64,000 nt of DNA, taken from assembly GCF_014279835.1 (NCBI RefSeq), contig NZ_CP047942.1, positions 1,674,001 through 1,738,000 on the forward strand. Direction: 5' to 3'. This DNA comes from Synechococcus sp. MVIR-18-1 (GTDB lineage: Bacteria; Cyanobacteriota; Cyanobacteriia; PCC-6307; Cyanobiaceae). Position numbers and translations under genes: made by a program. How positions within the stretch are numbered: position 1 is the first letter of the stretch; every line of letters starts with the position of its first letter. Below are positions 17,409 to 26,567 of the stretch, piece after piece. The notes under the pieces are model-generated. The model did no database searches and had not been told where the DNA came from. It worked only from the letters and a program-made list of their open reading frames with translations.

Positions 17409-18584
17409 TTAAAGCAAACCAACAGCATGCAGTGGGCCATGGCCGCTGATCAGCTCGAGAAGGAAGGCAGAAAAACCAACCATGGCCAGGCGTCCATTCC
17501 ACACTTCGGAGCTGTTATTCCAACCCCACTCCCACTTCTCCTGGGGATAGAGCTTCACGGTGGTGGCCAGTTCAGCCGCCTGGTCGAGATTCACTTCTGG
17601 ACCCTCAAGGCTGGCCTCGACTAAATCAGCCAATCCGGCAATAAAGGGTGGGTAGGTGTCCAGAGCCCTAACGCGACGGAAGTTCACGACACCTGACTCA
17701 GTCGCAAGTTCGCGGTATTCGATGTCAATTTCCTCGAGCGTTTCAATGTGCTCACTCACAAAACTGATAGGGACCACCACCAGATCTTGCGTCTTCGCCC
17801 GGCCGAGTTCTTCGAGGGCCTCCTCGGTATATGGCTTGAGCCATTCCACCGGCCCAACTCGGCTCTGATAGGCGAGGGTATGGGGATTGGAGTGGCCAAC
17901 AATGGTCTCCAATTCAGCCATGATCAGAGCCGCGCAAGCTTGAATCTCCTGCTGATAGGGATCGCCGGCCTCTTCCACATAGCTCTTCGGCACGCCATGG
18001 GCGCTGAAGAAGATATGGGCTTTTTCGACGTCGTCACTGGCGCGAACTTGCTCGGCGATGAGTTCAGCCATCGAGCGCACATAGCCTGGATGGTCGTACC
18101 AACTGCGAATGCAGCGCAAAGGCAACGCCTCAAAGCGTTCGTCCATTTGCCGAAGACGTTGGAGCTCACGGAAGCTCGAGCCGCTGGTACTGATTGAAAA
18201 GTGGGGGTAAAGGGGAAGAACGACAACTTCGTCAATGCCATCAGCTTTGAGATCAGCCACAGCCGATTCGGTAAATGGGTGCCAATAGCGCATGGCCACG
18301 TAGCTGGTGGCGTCCACCCCACGCTGGCGCAGAAGACTCTGGAGCTCTCGCGCTTGCTGCTCAGTGATTCGGCGGAGAGGAGAACCTCCTCCGATTGATC
18401 GATACGCCTCCTGCGACTTACTACTGCGCAACGTGCTGATCAACCAAGCGAGGGGTTTCTGCAGGATCGGGTTGGGCAGCCGAATAATTTCTGGATCCGC
18501 AAACAGGTTGTACAGAAAGGGGCCAACATCCTGAATCCGTTCTGGACCACCCAGATTGAGCAGAAGAATGCCAACCCGAGCCAT
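17409..18584 (-). CDS. hemH: Ferrochelatase with C-terminal chlorophyll-a/b-binding-type domain
   Basis: 391 residues. The catalytic domain has [11 protein letters not shown] at the start, active-site His in [18 protein letters not shown] and Glu in [17 protein letters not shown]. It inserts Fe2+ into protoporphyrin IX. After about residue 325 comes a linker and then [20 protein letters not shown], an ExxNGRxAMxGF helix like that of light-harvesting/HLIP proteins. This domain is known in cyanobacterial and plastid FeCII, where it anchors the enzyme in the thylakoid and tunes chlorophyll versus heme flow. The recombinase gene is divergent, 72 bases away. Confidence 0.97.
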   Translation of the reverse strand: MARVGILLLNLGGPERIQDVGPFLYNLFADPEIIRLPNPILQKPLAWLISTLRSSKSQEAYRSIGGGSPLRRITEQQARELQSLLRQRGVDATSYVAMRYWHPFTESAVADLKADGIDEVVVLPLYPHFSISTSGSSFRELQRLRQMDERFEALPLRCIRSWYDHPGYVRSMAELIAEQVRASDDVEKAHIFFSAHGVPKSYVEEAGDPYQQEIQACAALIMAELETIVGHSNPHTLAYQSRVGPVEWLKPYTEEALEELGRAKTQDLVVVPISFVSEHIETLEEIDIEYRELATESGVVNFRRVRALDTYPPFIAGLADLVEASLEGPEVNLDQAAELATTVKLYPQEKWEWGWNNSSEVWNGRLAMVGFSAFLLELISGHGPLHAVGLL

Positions 18585-18627
18585 GGAAAATTCTTGATTC
18601 TTAGGGGTTGAGCGTAACTCCCATCAA

Positions 18628-18640
18628 CGTCATGGTGACG
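18628..18640. promoter_or_regulatory. Short palindrome between hemH and the recombinase gene
   Basis: CGTCATGGTGACG is a perfect five-base inverted repeat around TGG in the 72-base gap between the divergent hemH and tyrosine-recombinase genes, 17 bases upstream of the recombinase ATG. Its place would suit an operator, but it is short enough to be chance and I cannot name a regulator. Confidence 0.25.
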
Positions 18641-18656
18641 CTGTCTTTACAGGGTC

Positions 18657-19838
18657 ATGAACTTCGACACCGCGATCGTGGCCGCCAATGCGGCTTTGGC
18701 CGAGCAGGGCTGTGGTCTTCGTGTGGAGCGCCGAGGGCAAAAACTCAATCTGCGTGGACGGCTGCCATGCCGTAAGCAACCCAACCACTGGAAAACCCAG
18801 CGCCTGAGTCTTGGACTCCTGGCCGACCTGAATGGGTTGAAAGAGGCTGAGCGCATGGCGCAGCTTGTGGAGCTGCAAATAAAGCGACAGCTTTTTGTAT
18901 GGGACCAGTGGTTACCGAAGCAAAAAGTTCAGCACCACAACACTCCAAATGGCGAAGCCACTTCAGTTGCCGATCCCTTGGATCGCGATCTGGATACGTT
19001 TAAGGAGGCATTCTTCGCAGACCCCCGTCGTCGTCGCTCCCCAGCTGGTAGCCGCACCACCTGGAGCGGGGCCTACCAGCCCTACCTGCGACGCCTCAAG
19101 GCCTTGGCTCTTGAACAACACTCGCTCCTCACTCCCGACTTATTACTGCTGACGCTGAACAGCTATCCCGATGGAAGCCGAAGTCGCCAGCAGTGTTCCA
19201 CTGCCCTAGGGGCACTCGCCCGGCATCAAAATCTGCCCCTTCCAGATGCATGGCGTGCAGAGGCGGGGGGATACGGCCTGCACCGCGCTCGTTTTCGGCA
19301 GTTACCCAGCGACCCGCAAATTGTTGAGGCCATGCTGCGCATTCCCAATCCGGGTTGGCGTCTGGTTTATGGACTGATGGCCACCTATGGACTTCGCAAC
19401 CATGAGGTGTTTTTCACGGATGTTTCGGCTTTAGCGGATGGAGGAGACAGGGTCATCCGCGTTCTTCCCACCACCAAAACCGGTGAGCATCAGGTTTGGC
19501 CCTTCCATCCGGAATGGGTGGATCGCTTCAACTTGACGCATCTGGCCTCCAATGCCGCGGCCCTCCCTCCTGTTTGCACCGATCTCCGCCACACCACACT
19601 CCAACAAGTCGGACGGCGTGTTGCCGAGCAGTTCAGGAGATACGACGTTCCCCTCACGCCCTACGACCTTCGCCACGCCTGGGCCGTACGCACCATCCAC
19701 ATCGGACTCCCCGATACCGTGGCCGCCAGGATGATGGGACATTCCGTGGCGATTCACACCCGCACCTATCACCACTGGATCACCAGACGAGATCAACAAC
19801 AGGCCGTCGATGCCGCGCTAGCTAGGAGAGAAGCCTGA
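18657..19838 (+). CDS. Tyrosine site-specific recombinase/integrase-like protein
   Basis: 393 residues. The C-terminal catalytic domain shows ArgI in YGLRNHEVF (R247), a beta-hairpin Lys in TTKTGEHQV (K274), the box-II segment TPYDLRHAWAVR (R339), MMGHS (H362) and the Tyr nucleophile in HTRTYHHW (Y371). The usual first His of HxxR is Tyr (Y336). The N-terminal ~200 residues would be an arm/core-binding domain. There are no tRNA, att repeats, excisionase or phage genes around, and it sits in a housekeeping run (methyltransferase overlapping by one base, then cobO), so a resident Xer-type or domesticated recombinase is as likely as a mobile integrase. Confidence 0.87.
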   Translation: MNFDTAIVAANAALAEQGCGLRVERRGQKLNLRGRLPCRKQPNHWKTQRLSLGLLADLNGLKEAERMAQLVELQIKRQLFVWDQWLPKQKVQHHNTPNGEATSVADPLDRDLDTFKEAFFADPRRRRSPAGSRTTWSGAYQPYLRRLKALALEQHSLLTPDLLLLTLNSYPDGSRSRQQCSTALGALARHQNLPLPDAWRAEAGGYGLHRARFRQLPSDPQIVEAMLRIPNPGWRLVYGLMATYGLRNHEVFFTDVSALADGGDRVIRVLPTTKTGEHQVWPFHPEWVDRFNLTHLASNAAALPPVCTDLRHTTLQQVGRRVAEQFRRYDVPLTPYDLRHAWAVRTIHIGLPDTVAARMMGHSVAIHTRTYHHWITRRDQQQAVDAALARREA

Positions 19839-20503
19839 TGACATCACCCCTTCGCCAACTGGCCTACCGCCACCGTTGGATCTACGACACCGTCACCGCG
19901 ATCTCTGCCCTGAGTGTTGGAGGTGTCGATCGACTGCGATGCCTTGGATTAGCAGCGCTCGATCCTGTTCTGCCAAGGGGGGCCACGGTGCTCGACTTTT
20001 GCTGCGGCTCAGGAGAAGCGGCAGCGCCATGGATCGAAGCAGGGTTTCAGGTCACCGGTCTCGATGTCTCACCCAAGGTTCTCGAACTCGCCGCAACCCG
20101 TCATCCACTCCTCACTTGCATTGAGGGGCTCGCAGAAGATCCGCCATGCACGCCAGCCAGCTTTGATGCCATTCAAATCAGCCTTGCGCTGCATGAATTT
20201 CCTCGAGCCGAGCGGCATCAAGTGTTGTTGTCCTGTTTGAAATTGCTGAAACCAGGCGGATGGCTCGTTGTTGTTGATCTCCACCCCGCTGGTCCTCTCT
20301 TGCAACTCCCCCAACAACTGTTTTGCGCTTTGTTCGAGACAGAAACTGCGATTGCTTTGCTTGAGGACAACATCCCCGAGCAATTGCAGCAGATCGGCTT
20401 CACCACGGTTGAGCAGTCTGTTTTGGCCGGGGCTGCTCTGCAGCGCATCACAGCAAGGTGCCCCGATAGCGGCATGCTGGAGGGAACTGGGGAGTTGTCA
20501 TGA
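19838..20503 (+). CDS. Class I SAM-dependent methyltransferase
   Basis: 221 residues. Motif I is VLDFCCGSGEAAAPWIEAG, then VTGLDVSPKVLELA (acidic ribose-binding Asp), motif post-I/II around SFDAIQISLALHEFP and LLKPGGWLVVVDLHP. The substrate is not evident; the fold resembles UbiE/menaquinone-type and small-molecule methyltransferases. The ATG overlaps the recombinase stop by one base (TGATG), and its own stop overlaps cobO by four, so the three are probably co-translated. N-terminal segment RHRWIYDTVTAISALSVGG is family-typical and supports the start at 19838. Confidence 0.87.
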   Translation: MTSPLRQLAYRHRWIYDTVTAISALSVGGVDRLRCLGLAALDPVLPRGATVLDFCCGSGEAAAPWIEAGFQVTGLDVSPKVLELAATRHPLLTCIEGLAEDPPCTPASFDAIQISLALHEFPRAERHQVLLSCLKLLKPGGWLVVVDLHPAGPLLQLPQQLFCALFETETAIALLEDNIPEQLQQIGFTTVEQSVLAGAALQRITARCPDSGMLEGTGELS

Positions 20504-21204
20504 GCTCGGATCAAACATCAGCCGCAAAGCCAACACCTGTGAACCCATCATCCTTGGACCAATCGGCCGAATCTCTTGGCATGGGAGGCGATTTAGCCCC
20601 AGAGAAAGACGCTGATGCCTACCGAAAGCGCATGGCACGGCGTCAAGACGTGCAGCGCAAACGGGTCTCAGAAAGAAGTGTTGAAAAGGGATTGGTCTTG
20701 GTCTTCACCGGCCACGGCAAGGGAAAGACCACTGCGTCTCTTGGCTTGGCCTTACGAACCCTCGGTCACGGCCACCAGGTTGCAGTTGTGCAATTCATCA
20801 AAGGGGGCTGGGAGCCTGGAGAAGCCAAAGCACTCAAAGCCTTTGGAGATGCCCTGAGTTGGCATGCCCTCGGAGAGGGCTTCACCTGGGAAACCCAAGA
20901 TCGTGAGCGTGATCGTCAGTTGGTCCAAGCGGCTTGGGAGACCTCGCTCTCTTACCTCAGAGACCCCAAGCAAAAACTTGTCGTGCTGGACGAAGTGAAC
21001 GTGGCGTTAAAACTTGGCTATCTCGAACTGGATCAAGTCCTGCAAGGCCTTGATGAAAGGCCTGAACTCACGCATGTTGCCCTCACTGGCAGAGGAGCTC
21101 CAGATGGGCTGATTGAAAGAGCCGATTTGGTCACGGAAATGTCCCTCGTCAAACACCCCTTTCGTGAACAGGGCGTCAAAGCACAACAAGGAATTGAGTT
21201 CTGA
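20500..21204 (+). CDS. cobO: Cob(I)yrinic acid a,c-diamide adenosyltransferase
   Basis: 234 residues. A polar ~60-residue N-terminal tail precedes the P-loop VFTGHGKGKTTASLGLALR, then VVQFIKGGWEPGEAKAL, the Walker-B-like LVVLDEVNVALKLGYL and ALTGRGAPDGLIERADLVTEM. CobO/BtuR transfers the adenosyl group of ATP to the cobalt of cobyrinic acid diamide during B12 (pseudocobalamin in Synechococcus) synthesis. It overlaps the methyltransferase stop by 4 bases. A second corrin gene, cobK, is at 42616-43431, so the pathway is scattered. pyrH follows after 87 bases. Confidence 0.95.
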   Translation: MSSDQTSAAKPTPVNPSSLDQSAESLGMGGDLAPEKDADAYRKRMARRQDVQRKRVSERSVEKGLVLVFTGHGKGKTTASLGLALRTLGHGHQVAVVQFIKGGWEPGEAKALKAFGDALSWHALGEGFTWETQDRERDRQLVQAAWETSLSYLRDPKQKLVVLDEVNVALKLGYLELDQVLQGLDERPELTHVALTGRGAPDGLIERADLVTEMSLVKHPFREQGVKAQQGIEF

Positions 21205-21291
21205 AGGAAGGCAGGGCTTGATCAGAAGTCGATCAGTTCTCCCGATCTCCCAGAAACAGCCTTGCTACTGTCCTACAGATAAGGATATCGA

Positions 21292-21999
21292 ATGGCCTAC
21301 GCGCGTGCCCTCCTGAAGATCAGCGGTGAAGCGCTGATGGGCAATCAGGGCTACGGAATTGATCCTGAAATTGTTTCGGCCATCGCCACAGATGTTGCCA
21401 AAGTTGTTGCCACTGGCACGCAGTTGGCGATTGTCGTCGGCGGCGGAAACATTTTCAGAGGTTTGAAGGGTTCCGCCGCCGGTATGGATCGCGCCACAGC
21501 TGACTACGTCGGCATGCTCGCCACCGTGATGAATGCCATCACCCTGCAAGACGGACTGGAGCGAGCCGGAATTCCCACCCGCGTACAAACCGCCATTGAG
21601 ATGCAAGAAGTGGCTGAGCCCTACATCCGCAGGCGCGCAATGCGACACCTAGAAAAAGGCAGGGTGGTCGTGTTTGGAGCAGGTTGTGGCAATCCGTTTT
21701 TCACCACCGACACCACAGCTGCTTTACGCGCAGCCGAAATCAGTGCTGATGTGGTGTTCAAAGCCACCAAGGTTGACGGTGTGTATGACAAAGATCCCCA
21801 TCAATTCCCTGATGCCGTCCGCTACGACTCCTTGACCTTCCAACAGGTACTCAGCGGCGAGCTCGCGGTAATGGACAGCACTGCCATCGCTCTTTGCAAA
21901 GACAACAACATCCCAATTGTTGTTTTTAATTTGTTTGAACCTGGCAACATCGGCAGAGCCGTGGCCGGTGAGCCCATCGGTTCTCGTATCAGCAACTAG
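21292..21999 (+). CDS. pyrH: UMP kinase
   Basis: 235 residues of the amino-acid-kinase fold. It has [11 protein letters not shown] at the start, [50 protein letters not shown] and [10 protein letters not shown]. It phosphorylates UMP to UDP and is typically a hexamer activated by GTP and inhibited by UTP. Start is unambiguous ([15 protein letters not shown]). frr begins 8 bases after the stop, the usual pyrH-frr order found across bacteria. Confidence 0.97.
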   Translation: MAYARALLKISGEALMGNQGYGIDPEIVSAIATDVAKVVATGTQLAIVVGGGNIFRGLKGSAAGMDRATADYVGMLATVMNAITLQDGLERAGIPTRVQTAIEMQEVAEPYIRRRAMRHLEKGRVVVFGAGCGNPFFTTDTTAALRAAEISADVVFKATKVDGVYDKDPHQFPDAVRYDSLTFQQVLSGELAVMDSTAIALCKDNNIPIVVFNLFEPGNIGRAVAGEPIGSRISN

Positions 22000-22007
22000 T
22001 CATCGTC

Positions 22008-22556
22008 ATGTCGCAATCCGATCTCGAAGCCAACATGCGCAAGTCGGTGGAAGCCACCCAGCGCAACTTCAACACCATCCGCACGGGCCGAGCCAATCCC
22101 TCGCTATTGGATCGAGTGAGTGTGGAGTACTACGGCGCTGATACACCACTGAAATCACTGGCGAGTCTCTCGACTCCCGATTCACAGACGATTGCCGTTC
22201 AACCCTTCGATATGGGATCTCTAGCGCTGATCGAAAAAGCAATCGCCACCAGTGATTTGGGATTCACGCCCAACAACGACGGCAAGGTCATCCGCATCAA
22301 TGTGCCTCCACTCACAGAAGAGCGCCGTAAAGAGTTCTGCAAACTTGCCGCAAAGTATTCAGAGGAGGGGAAGGTGGCCTTGCGCAGCGTGCGTCGCGAC
22401 GCCATCGACAAAATCAAGAAACAAGAGAAGGAAGGAGATCTTTCAGAGGATCAAAGCCGAGATGAGCAAGATCAAATTCAGAAAACAACCGATCGTTTCA
22501 TCGCAGAACTGGAAAAACATTTAGCGGATAAAGAGGTTGAAATCCTCAAGGTTTGA
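22008..22556 (+). CDS. frr: Ribosome recycling factor
   Basis: 182 residues. It has the RRF pattern [21 protein letters not shown] with the conserved Arg at the ribosome contact, [36 protein letters not shown] and a long C-terminal helix [18 protein letters not shown]. With EF-G it splits post-termination ribosomes. It is co-directional with pyrH (8-base gap). Its TGA overlaps the TTG start of the next gene by three bases (TTGA arrangement), indicating translational coupling. Confidence 0.97.
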   Translation: MSQSDLEANMRKSVEATQRNFNTIRTGRANPSLLDRVSVEYYGADTPLKSLASLSTPDSQTIAVQPFDMGSLALIEKAIATSDLGFTPNNDGKVIRINVPPLTEERRKEFCKLAAKYSEEGKVALRSVRRDAIDKIKKQEKEGDLSEDQSRDEQDQIQKTTDRFIAELEKHLADKEVEILKV

Positions 22557-23683
22557 GCACCACTGACGTTGCTGTTATCGGGGCCGGTGCAGCCGGCTCC
22601 AGCACGGCTTTCCATCTCGCCCGCTTAGGTCATCGCGTCACCGTTTTGGAACGGGACCGATCAGAGCGGCTGAAGCCATGCGCTGGTGGGATGGCGGCCT
22701 CCGTTCAGCAGTGGTTCCCCTTCGACTTACAACCAGCCGTTGATGACGTCATCCAACAGGTGGATTTCAGCTGGTGTCTCACTGATCCTGTGGTCGCGGA
22801 GCTTCCAGGCTCTGCACCCTTCTGGATCGTCAAGCGTGAGCGGCTCGACGCACTCTTGCTGGAGCAAGCGATCGCTTTAGGGGCAGAGCTGCGGCAGCCC
22901 TTCGAGGTTGTGGACCTTCAGCAGGATGAAAGCCATTGGCTTGTACGCAGCAAGGGCGGGGAGGTGATCGAGGCCAAAGCCGTGGTTCTGGCCGATGGCT
23001 CCGGTTCTCCTTGGCCCACACGCTTAGGAATCGGCCCTCGATCTCTGCACATGGCCAAGACGCTCTCTGTTCGCCTCGAAGGAATGGGAAGCTTGCAACC
23101 TGGCACCGCCAGGTTTGAATTTGGGCTCGTCCACCATGGTTTCGCCTGGGCGTTTCCACTGGCAAACGGCATCAATGTGGGAGTGGGCACGTTTATTGGA
23201 CGCCGGGCCAGTGACGCGGAAGCCGTGCTCGAACAACTCCTACCGGATTTAGGGTTTGCCTCCACAGACGGGCTGCGACAAAACTCCGAATTAAGAGTCT
23301 GGAATGGCCACACACCCCTCCACGGCAAAGGCGTAGTGGCAGTCGGTGATGCTGCATCGCTCTGCGACCCCTTTCTTGCCGAAGGCCTCAGGCCGTCGCT
23401 GATGAGCGGCTGCGAAGCAGCGGCCAGTCTCGATTCTTGGCTGAACGGAACTCAGCCTGACCTTTCCAACTACTCAAAACGGATGCGCGAACGCTGGGGC
23501 GATTCAATGGCTTGGGGGCGTCGCATTGCCCAGGTGTTTTATCGCTTTCCAAACGTGGGCTATCAACTCGGCATCAAACGTCCCACTGCTCCGCAGCGCA
23601 TTGCCCAAATTCTCTCTGGTGAAATGGGATACGGGGACATCGCCCAGAGGGTCATCCGCCGCTTGATGCTGCAAAGGGGTTAG
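22553..23683 (+). CDS. Geranylgeranyl-reductase-family FAD oxidoreductase
   Basis: 376 residues. The N-terminal dinucleotide-binding [21 protein letters not shown] with VLERDRS is followed by the family segment [10 protein letters not shown] (PCGGG-type loop) and later [23 protein letters not shown], the FAD-diphosphate motif. It reduces isoprenoid double bonds or belongs to a related group; it is shorter than chlorophyll ChlP and lacks its longer C-terminus, so I do not call it chlP. The only start near the family N-terminus is a TTG at 22553 that overlaps the frr stop. It converges on the photolyase gene with a 4-base overlap. Confidence 0.87.
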   Translation: MSTTDVAVIGAGAAGSSTAFHLARLGHRVTVLERDRSERLKPCAGGMAASVQQWFPFDLQPAVDDVIQQVDFSWCLTDPVVAELPGSAPFWIVKRERLDALLLEQAIALGAELRQPFEVVDLQQDESHWLVRSKGGEVIEAKAVVLADGSGSPWPTRLGIGPRSLHMAKTLSVRLEGMGSLQPGTARFEFGLVHHGFAWAFPLANGINVGVGTFIGRRASDAEAVLEQLLPDLGFASTDGLRQNSELRVWNGHTPLHGKGVVAVGDAASLCDPFLAEGLRPSLMSGCEAAASLDSWLNGTQPDLSNYSKRMRERWGDSMAWGRRIAQVFYRFPNVGYQLGIKRPTAPQRIAQILSGEMGYGDIAQRVIRRLMLQRG

Positions 23684-25203
23684 AGATCAAGCGTGAGCTG
23701 TTGGGAATCATCGAGCGTAGGGTTTCGCCGTCGCCGGCGGCGACCTTGACCCGTTGGCGCTAAACCTGAACGTCTCGACCCATGGCGCTGCTGAATTCCA
23801 TCAGCAATAGCAGAAAATCCAGAGCGCTCCCTGATCGCCCAAATCCTCTGCTTCGCCTCCCGAGCTGCAAGCGCAGGTTCCACCATGGGCAGGGGATAGT
23901 CCACTCCAAGCTCGAGCCCTGCCTGACGTTGCGCTGCCATCGACAACTTCCACGGCTCATGCACGTAGACATCGGGAACCAGGTGGAGTTCAGGACACCA
24001 AGTGCGAATGAATTCACCCTTCAAGTCATGGTCTTGCCCCTGCTTGATCGGGTTGTAGACCCGCACGGTATTGATGGCTGTGCTGCCTGACTGCATTTGG
24101 CACTGGCTCCAGTGGATCCCGGGCTCGTAGTCCACAAACTGTCGCGCCAGATGAAGTCCGCTGTCCCGCCACGGCAACCAGAGGTGGTAGCTGGCAAACG
24201 ACATCAACATCGCTCGCATCCTGAAGTTGATCCAACCGTGGGCCCGCAATGCGCGCATGCAAGCATCCACGAAAGGCACTCCAGTGAGTCCCTCCGACCA
24301 GGCAGAGAGTCGCTCATCATCCGCGCAGCGCAGCCCACGCATGAACGGATGAAAATCTTCGAATTCAATCGCTGGCTGCGCTTCTAGCTTTTGGATGAAG
24401 TGGCAATGCCAATGCAGGCGTGACTCAAAACTGCTTATTCCACGACCGCTAAAGCCACGGCTTGTTTGGATTACCTCTCGCATCGAGAGACATCCCCAAG
24501 TGAGATAAGCAGAGAGGCGTGAACACCCGGTAAACGCGGTGTTGGGGCTGGAGATGGAGCGTGCATAGCCGGACGCCCGATGTTCGAGGAAATCGTCCAG
24601 CTCCAGCAAGGCCATGGAACGACCACCGCTTTGACGATGCGGGCATGGATCGGCTGCCAGCTCCGGATGGGGTCGATCAGGAATGATGCCGGCCTCGATC
24701 CCCTCGATCGATGGCAGCCCTAACGGGGAAGGCGTGATTGGCTCAGCCATCTGCGCCTCCCAGCGCTTGGCCCATCGATTGCGGGACCGCAGACGGCGGA
24801 TCACGCCAAATTGGGGAATCTCCTTCCAAGCGATGCCGTGCTGCCGGCACCAGAGAGCGACGCGTTGGTCACGCTGATACGTCCAACCATTTCCGGTTTC
24901 TTCATGGCTCCAGAGCCCATCAAGACCAAATTGACGATGGGCACGCTCAAACACCTCCAACACATCACCACGGCGCACCAGCAGCGGTTGACCCAGCTCC
25001 GCCAACGCGAGCCGCAAATCCAGCAAAGACTCTCGGCAAAACAACCACTGCCGCTCGGAGACATCTTGCTGCTGCCACAACTCAGGCTCAACGACATAAA
25101 GCGGCAGCACTGGCCCCCTAAGCAAGGCCTGCTGCAAGGGCTGGTGATCCTTCACCCGGAGGTCTCGCTTGAACCAGACAAGCTGGAGCGCCATTGCAGC
25201 CAA
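23680..25203 (-). CDS. Photolyase/cryptochrome-family flavoprotein
   Basis: 507 residues (a second ATG at 25194 gives MALQLVWFKRDLRVKDHQPL, the usual start). The N-terminal half is the photolyase alpha/beta antenna domain (WFKRDLRV, YVVEPELW, WSHEETGNGWTY). The C-terminal half is the FAD domain: CSRLSAYLTWGCLSMRE, TGVPFVDACMRALRAHGWIN, RMRAMLMSFASYHLWLPWR. The FAD-pocket stretch reads IHWSQCQMQSGSTAINTVRV, unlike the classic CPD photolyase N-x-N/WQWVAG-type stretch, so it may belong to a less-studied clade. A basic tail (GRRRRRRNP) follows. It repairs UV-damaged DNA or senses blue light; which is not decidable. Confidence 0.88.
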   Translation of the reverse strand: MAAMALQLVWFKRDLRVKDHQPLQQALLRGPVLPLYVVEPELWQQQDVSERQWLFCRESLLDLRLALAELGQPLLVRRGDVLEVFERAHRQFGLDGLWSHEETGNGWTYQRDQRVALWCRQHGIAWKEIPQFGVIRRLRSRNRWAKRWEAQMAEPITPSPLGLPSIEGIEAGIIPDRPHPELAADPCPHRQSGGRSMALLELDDFLEHRASGYARSISSPNTAFTGCSRLSAYLTWGCLSMREVIQTSRGFSGRGISSFESRLHWHCHFIQKLEAQPAIEFEDFHPFMRGLRCADDERLSAWSEGLTGVPFVDACMRALRAHGWINFRMRAMLMSFASYHLWLPWRDSGLHLARQFVDYEPGIHWSQCQMQSGSTAINTVRVYNPIKQGQDHDLKGEFIRTWCPELHLVPDVYVHEPWKLSMAAQRQAGLELGVDYPLPMVEPALAAREAKQRIWAIRERSGFSAIADGIQQRHGSRRSGLAPTGQGRRRRRRNPTLDDSQQLTLDL

Positions 25204-25275
25204 CCCCCCTAAATCTCCCGACGAATGACCCTAACGATTGAATATGGACTCAGCGAGCCTCTGTTGCAAGCCACT

Positions 25276-25311
25276 AAAAAACACGCCTTCACTCCATAGA
25301 GCGAGGGCGTG
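25276..25311 (-). terminator. Rho-independent terminator downstream of the transaldolase gene
   Basis: A 13-bp stem at 25282-25311 (CACGCCTTCACTC pairing with GAGCGAGGGCGTG, one mismatch and one G-T pair, CATA loop) is followed on the minus strand by six U residues (the A-run at 25276-25281). It lies 31 bases beyond the transaldolase stop and separates it from the photolyase gene. This is one of only three clear intrinsic terminators in the window. Confidence 0.85.
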
Positions 25312-25341
25312 CTTGCTGTCTGGAGCCTTAAACAAGCTCGA

Positions 25342-26514
25342 TCAAACGGCGGTCAAAGACAAGGCGCCACCGAAACCCAAGCGCACATCGTCTGGTGTCA
25401 AACGACCGTCATGATCCTGATCTAAGGCATCAAAGACCGCATCACTTCCCAACCATTCATCGCGGGTGATGCAGCCATCACCGTTGAAATCGTTCAGCAG
25501 GAAAATCTCTTGAACGGCATGGCTGAACGCAGAGCCACCCTCGATCTGAGCCAAACGGTGAGCAAGTTGCTGCTCGAGAGTTTCAATCGCTTTGCTGAAA
25601 CCTTTGATGCCTTCACTGAGCTTGTCAGTAGCCATCCGATCCTCAGCCATCATGGAGACGAAGCGCTCCTGATCCACGTTCATTTGCTCTGCAACAGGAG
25701 CAAGATTGGAAGGATCTAACTTGCGAATCAGCGAAGCATCACTACTACGCAATTGATCCAACAATTTCGGGGAAATGGTCAATAGATCACAACCTGCAAG
25801 CTCAGTGATTTCATCAAGATTGCGGAAGCTGGCCCCCATGATTTCGGTTTTGTAGCCGTATGTCTTGAAGTAGTTGAAGATGCTGGTCACTGAAATCACA
25901 CCAGGATCTTCTGGACCTGGATAGGAATCGCGCCCTGTATCGGCCTTGAACCAATCAAGAATGCGACCAACAAACGGCGAGATCAACGTGACGCTTGCTT
26001 CGGCGCAGGCCACAGCCTGAGAGAAACCAAACAGCAGAGTGAGGTTGCAATGAATGCCATCCTTCTCAAGAACTTCAGCCGCTTTGATTCCTTCCCACGT
26101 GGAGGCAATTTTGATCAAGACACGTTCATTACTGATTCCCGAGTCGTTGTAAAGGCGAATAAGTTTCCGACCTTTTTCAATCGTGGCCTCTGTGTCGTAA
26201 CTGAGGCGGGCATCAACCTCCGTTGAAACACGGCCAGGAACGATCTTCAGAATTTCCTTTCCAAATATCACGCTGATTTCATCGAGCGCTTCATGCACCA
26301 CTTGCTCCACCGGAGCGCTCTCTCCTAGAAGCCGGCGTGACGAACGCAAGGCTTCATCGATGAGATTCTCGTAAGCAGGAATCTGTGCTGCAGCAAGGAT
26401 CAGGGAGGGATTGGTGGTCGCATCACGGGGAGTGAAACGCCTGATCGCTTCGAGATCACCCGTATCGGCCACCACCACGGTCATGGCGGAAAGCTGCTCA
26501 AGGAGGGTGGCCAT
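25342..26514 (-). CDS. tal: Transaldolase fused to a C-terminal EF-hand pair
   Basis: 390 residues. Residues 1-325 are a standard transaldolase: [23 protein letters not shown] with Schiff-base Lys135, [18 protein letters not shown] and [12 protein letters not shown]. It moves dihydroxyacetone units between sugar phosphates in the oxidative pentose phosphate pathway. The extra C-terminus contains two complete EF-hand loops, [12 protein letters not shown] (342-353) and [12 protein letters not shown] (365-376), with all side-chain Ca2+ ligands. Classic transaldolases end before this. Calcium control is therefore suggested. It stands alone between ftsI and photolyase genes with its own terminator. 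Confidence 0.96.
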   Translation of the reverse strand: MATLLEQLSAMTVVVADTGDLEAIRRFTPRDATTNPSLILAAAQIPAYENLIDEALRSSRRLLGESAPVEQVVHEALDEISVIFGKEILKIVPGRVSTEVDARLSYDTEATIEKGRKLIRLYNDSGISNERVLIKIASTWEGIKAAEVLEKDGIHCNLTLLFGFSQAVACAEASVTLISPFVGRILDWFKADTGRDSYPGPEDPGVISVTSIFNYFKTYGYKTEIMGASFRNLDEITELAGCDLLTISPKLLDQLRSSDASLIRKLDPSNLAPVAEQMNVDQERFVSMMAEDRMATDKLSEGIKGFSKAIETLEQQLAHRLAQIEGGSAFSHAVQEIFLLNDFNGDGCITRDEWLGSDAVFDALDQDHDGRLTPDDVRLGFGGALSLTAV

Positions 26515-26567
26515 AGCGCACTAAAACTCTATGAATTCAACGTAGCGACGATTTTCAAACTGACAGC

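Noticed and set aside
17748-18197. 149-residue plus-strand frame inside hemH
   Set aside because: Antisense to the ferrochelatase active site; no independent features.
18657-19838. Prophage or genomic-island boundary at the recombinase
   Set aside because: No tRNA, no direct repeats, no phage genes, and tight overlap with housekeeping neighbours.
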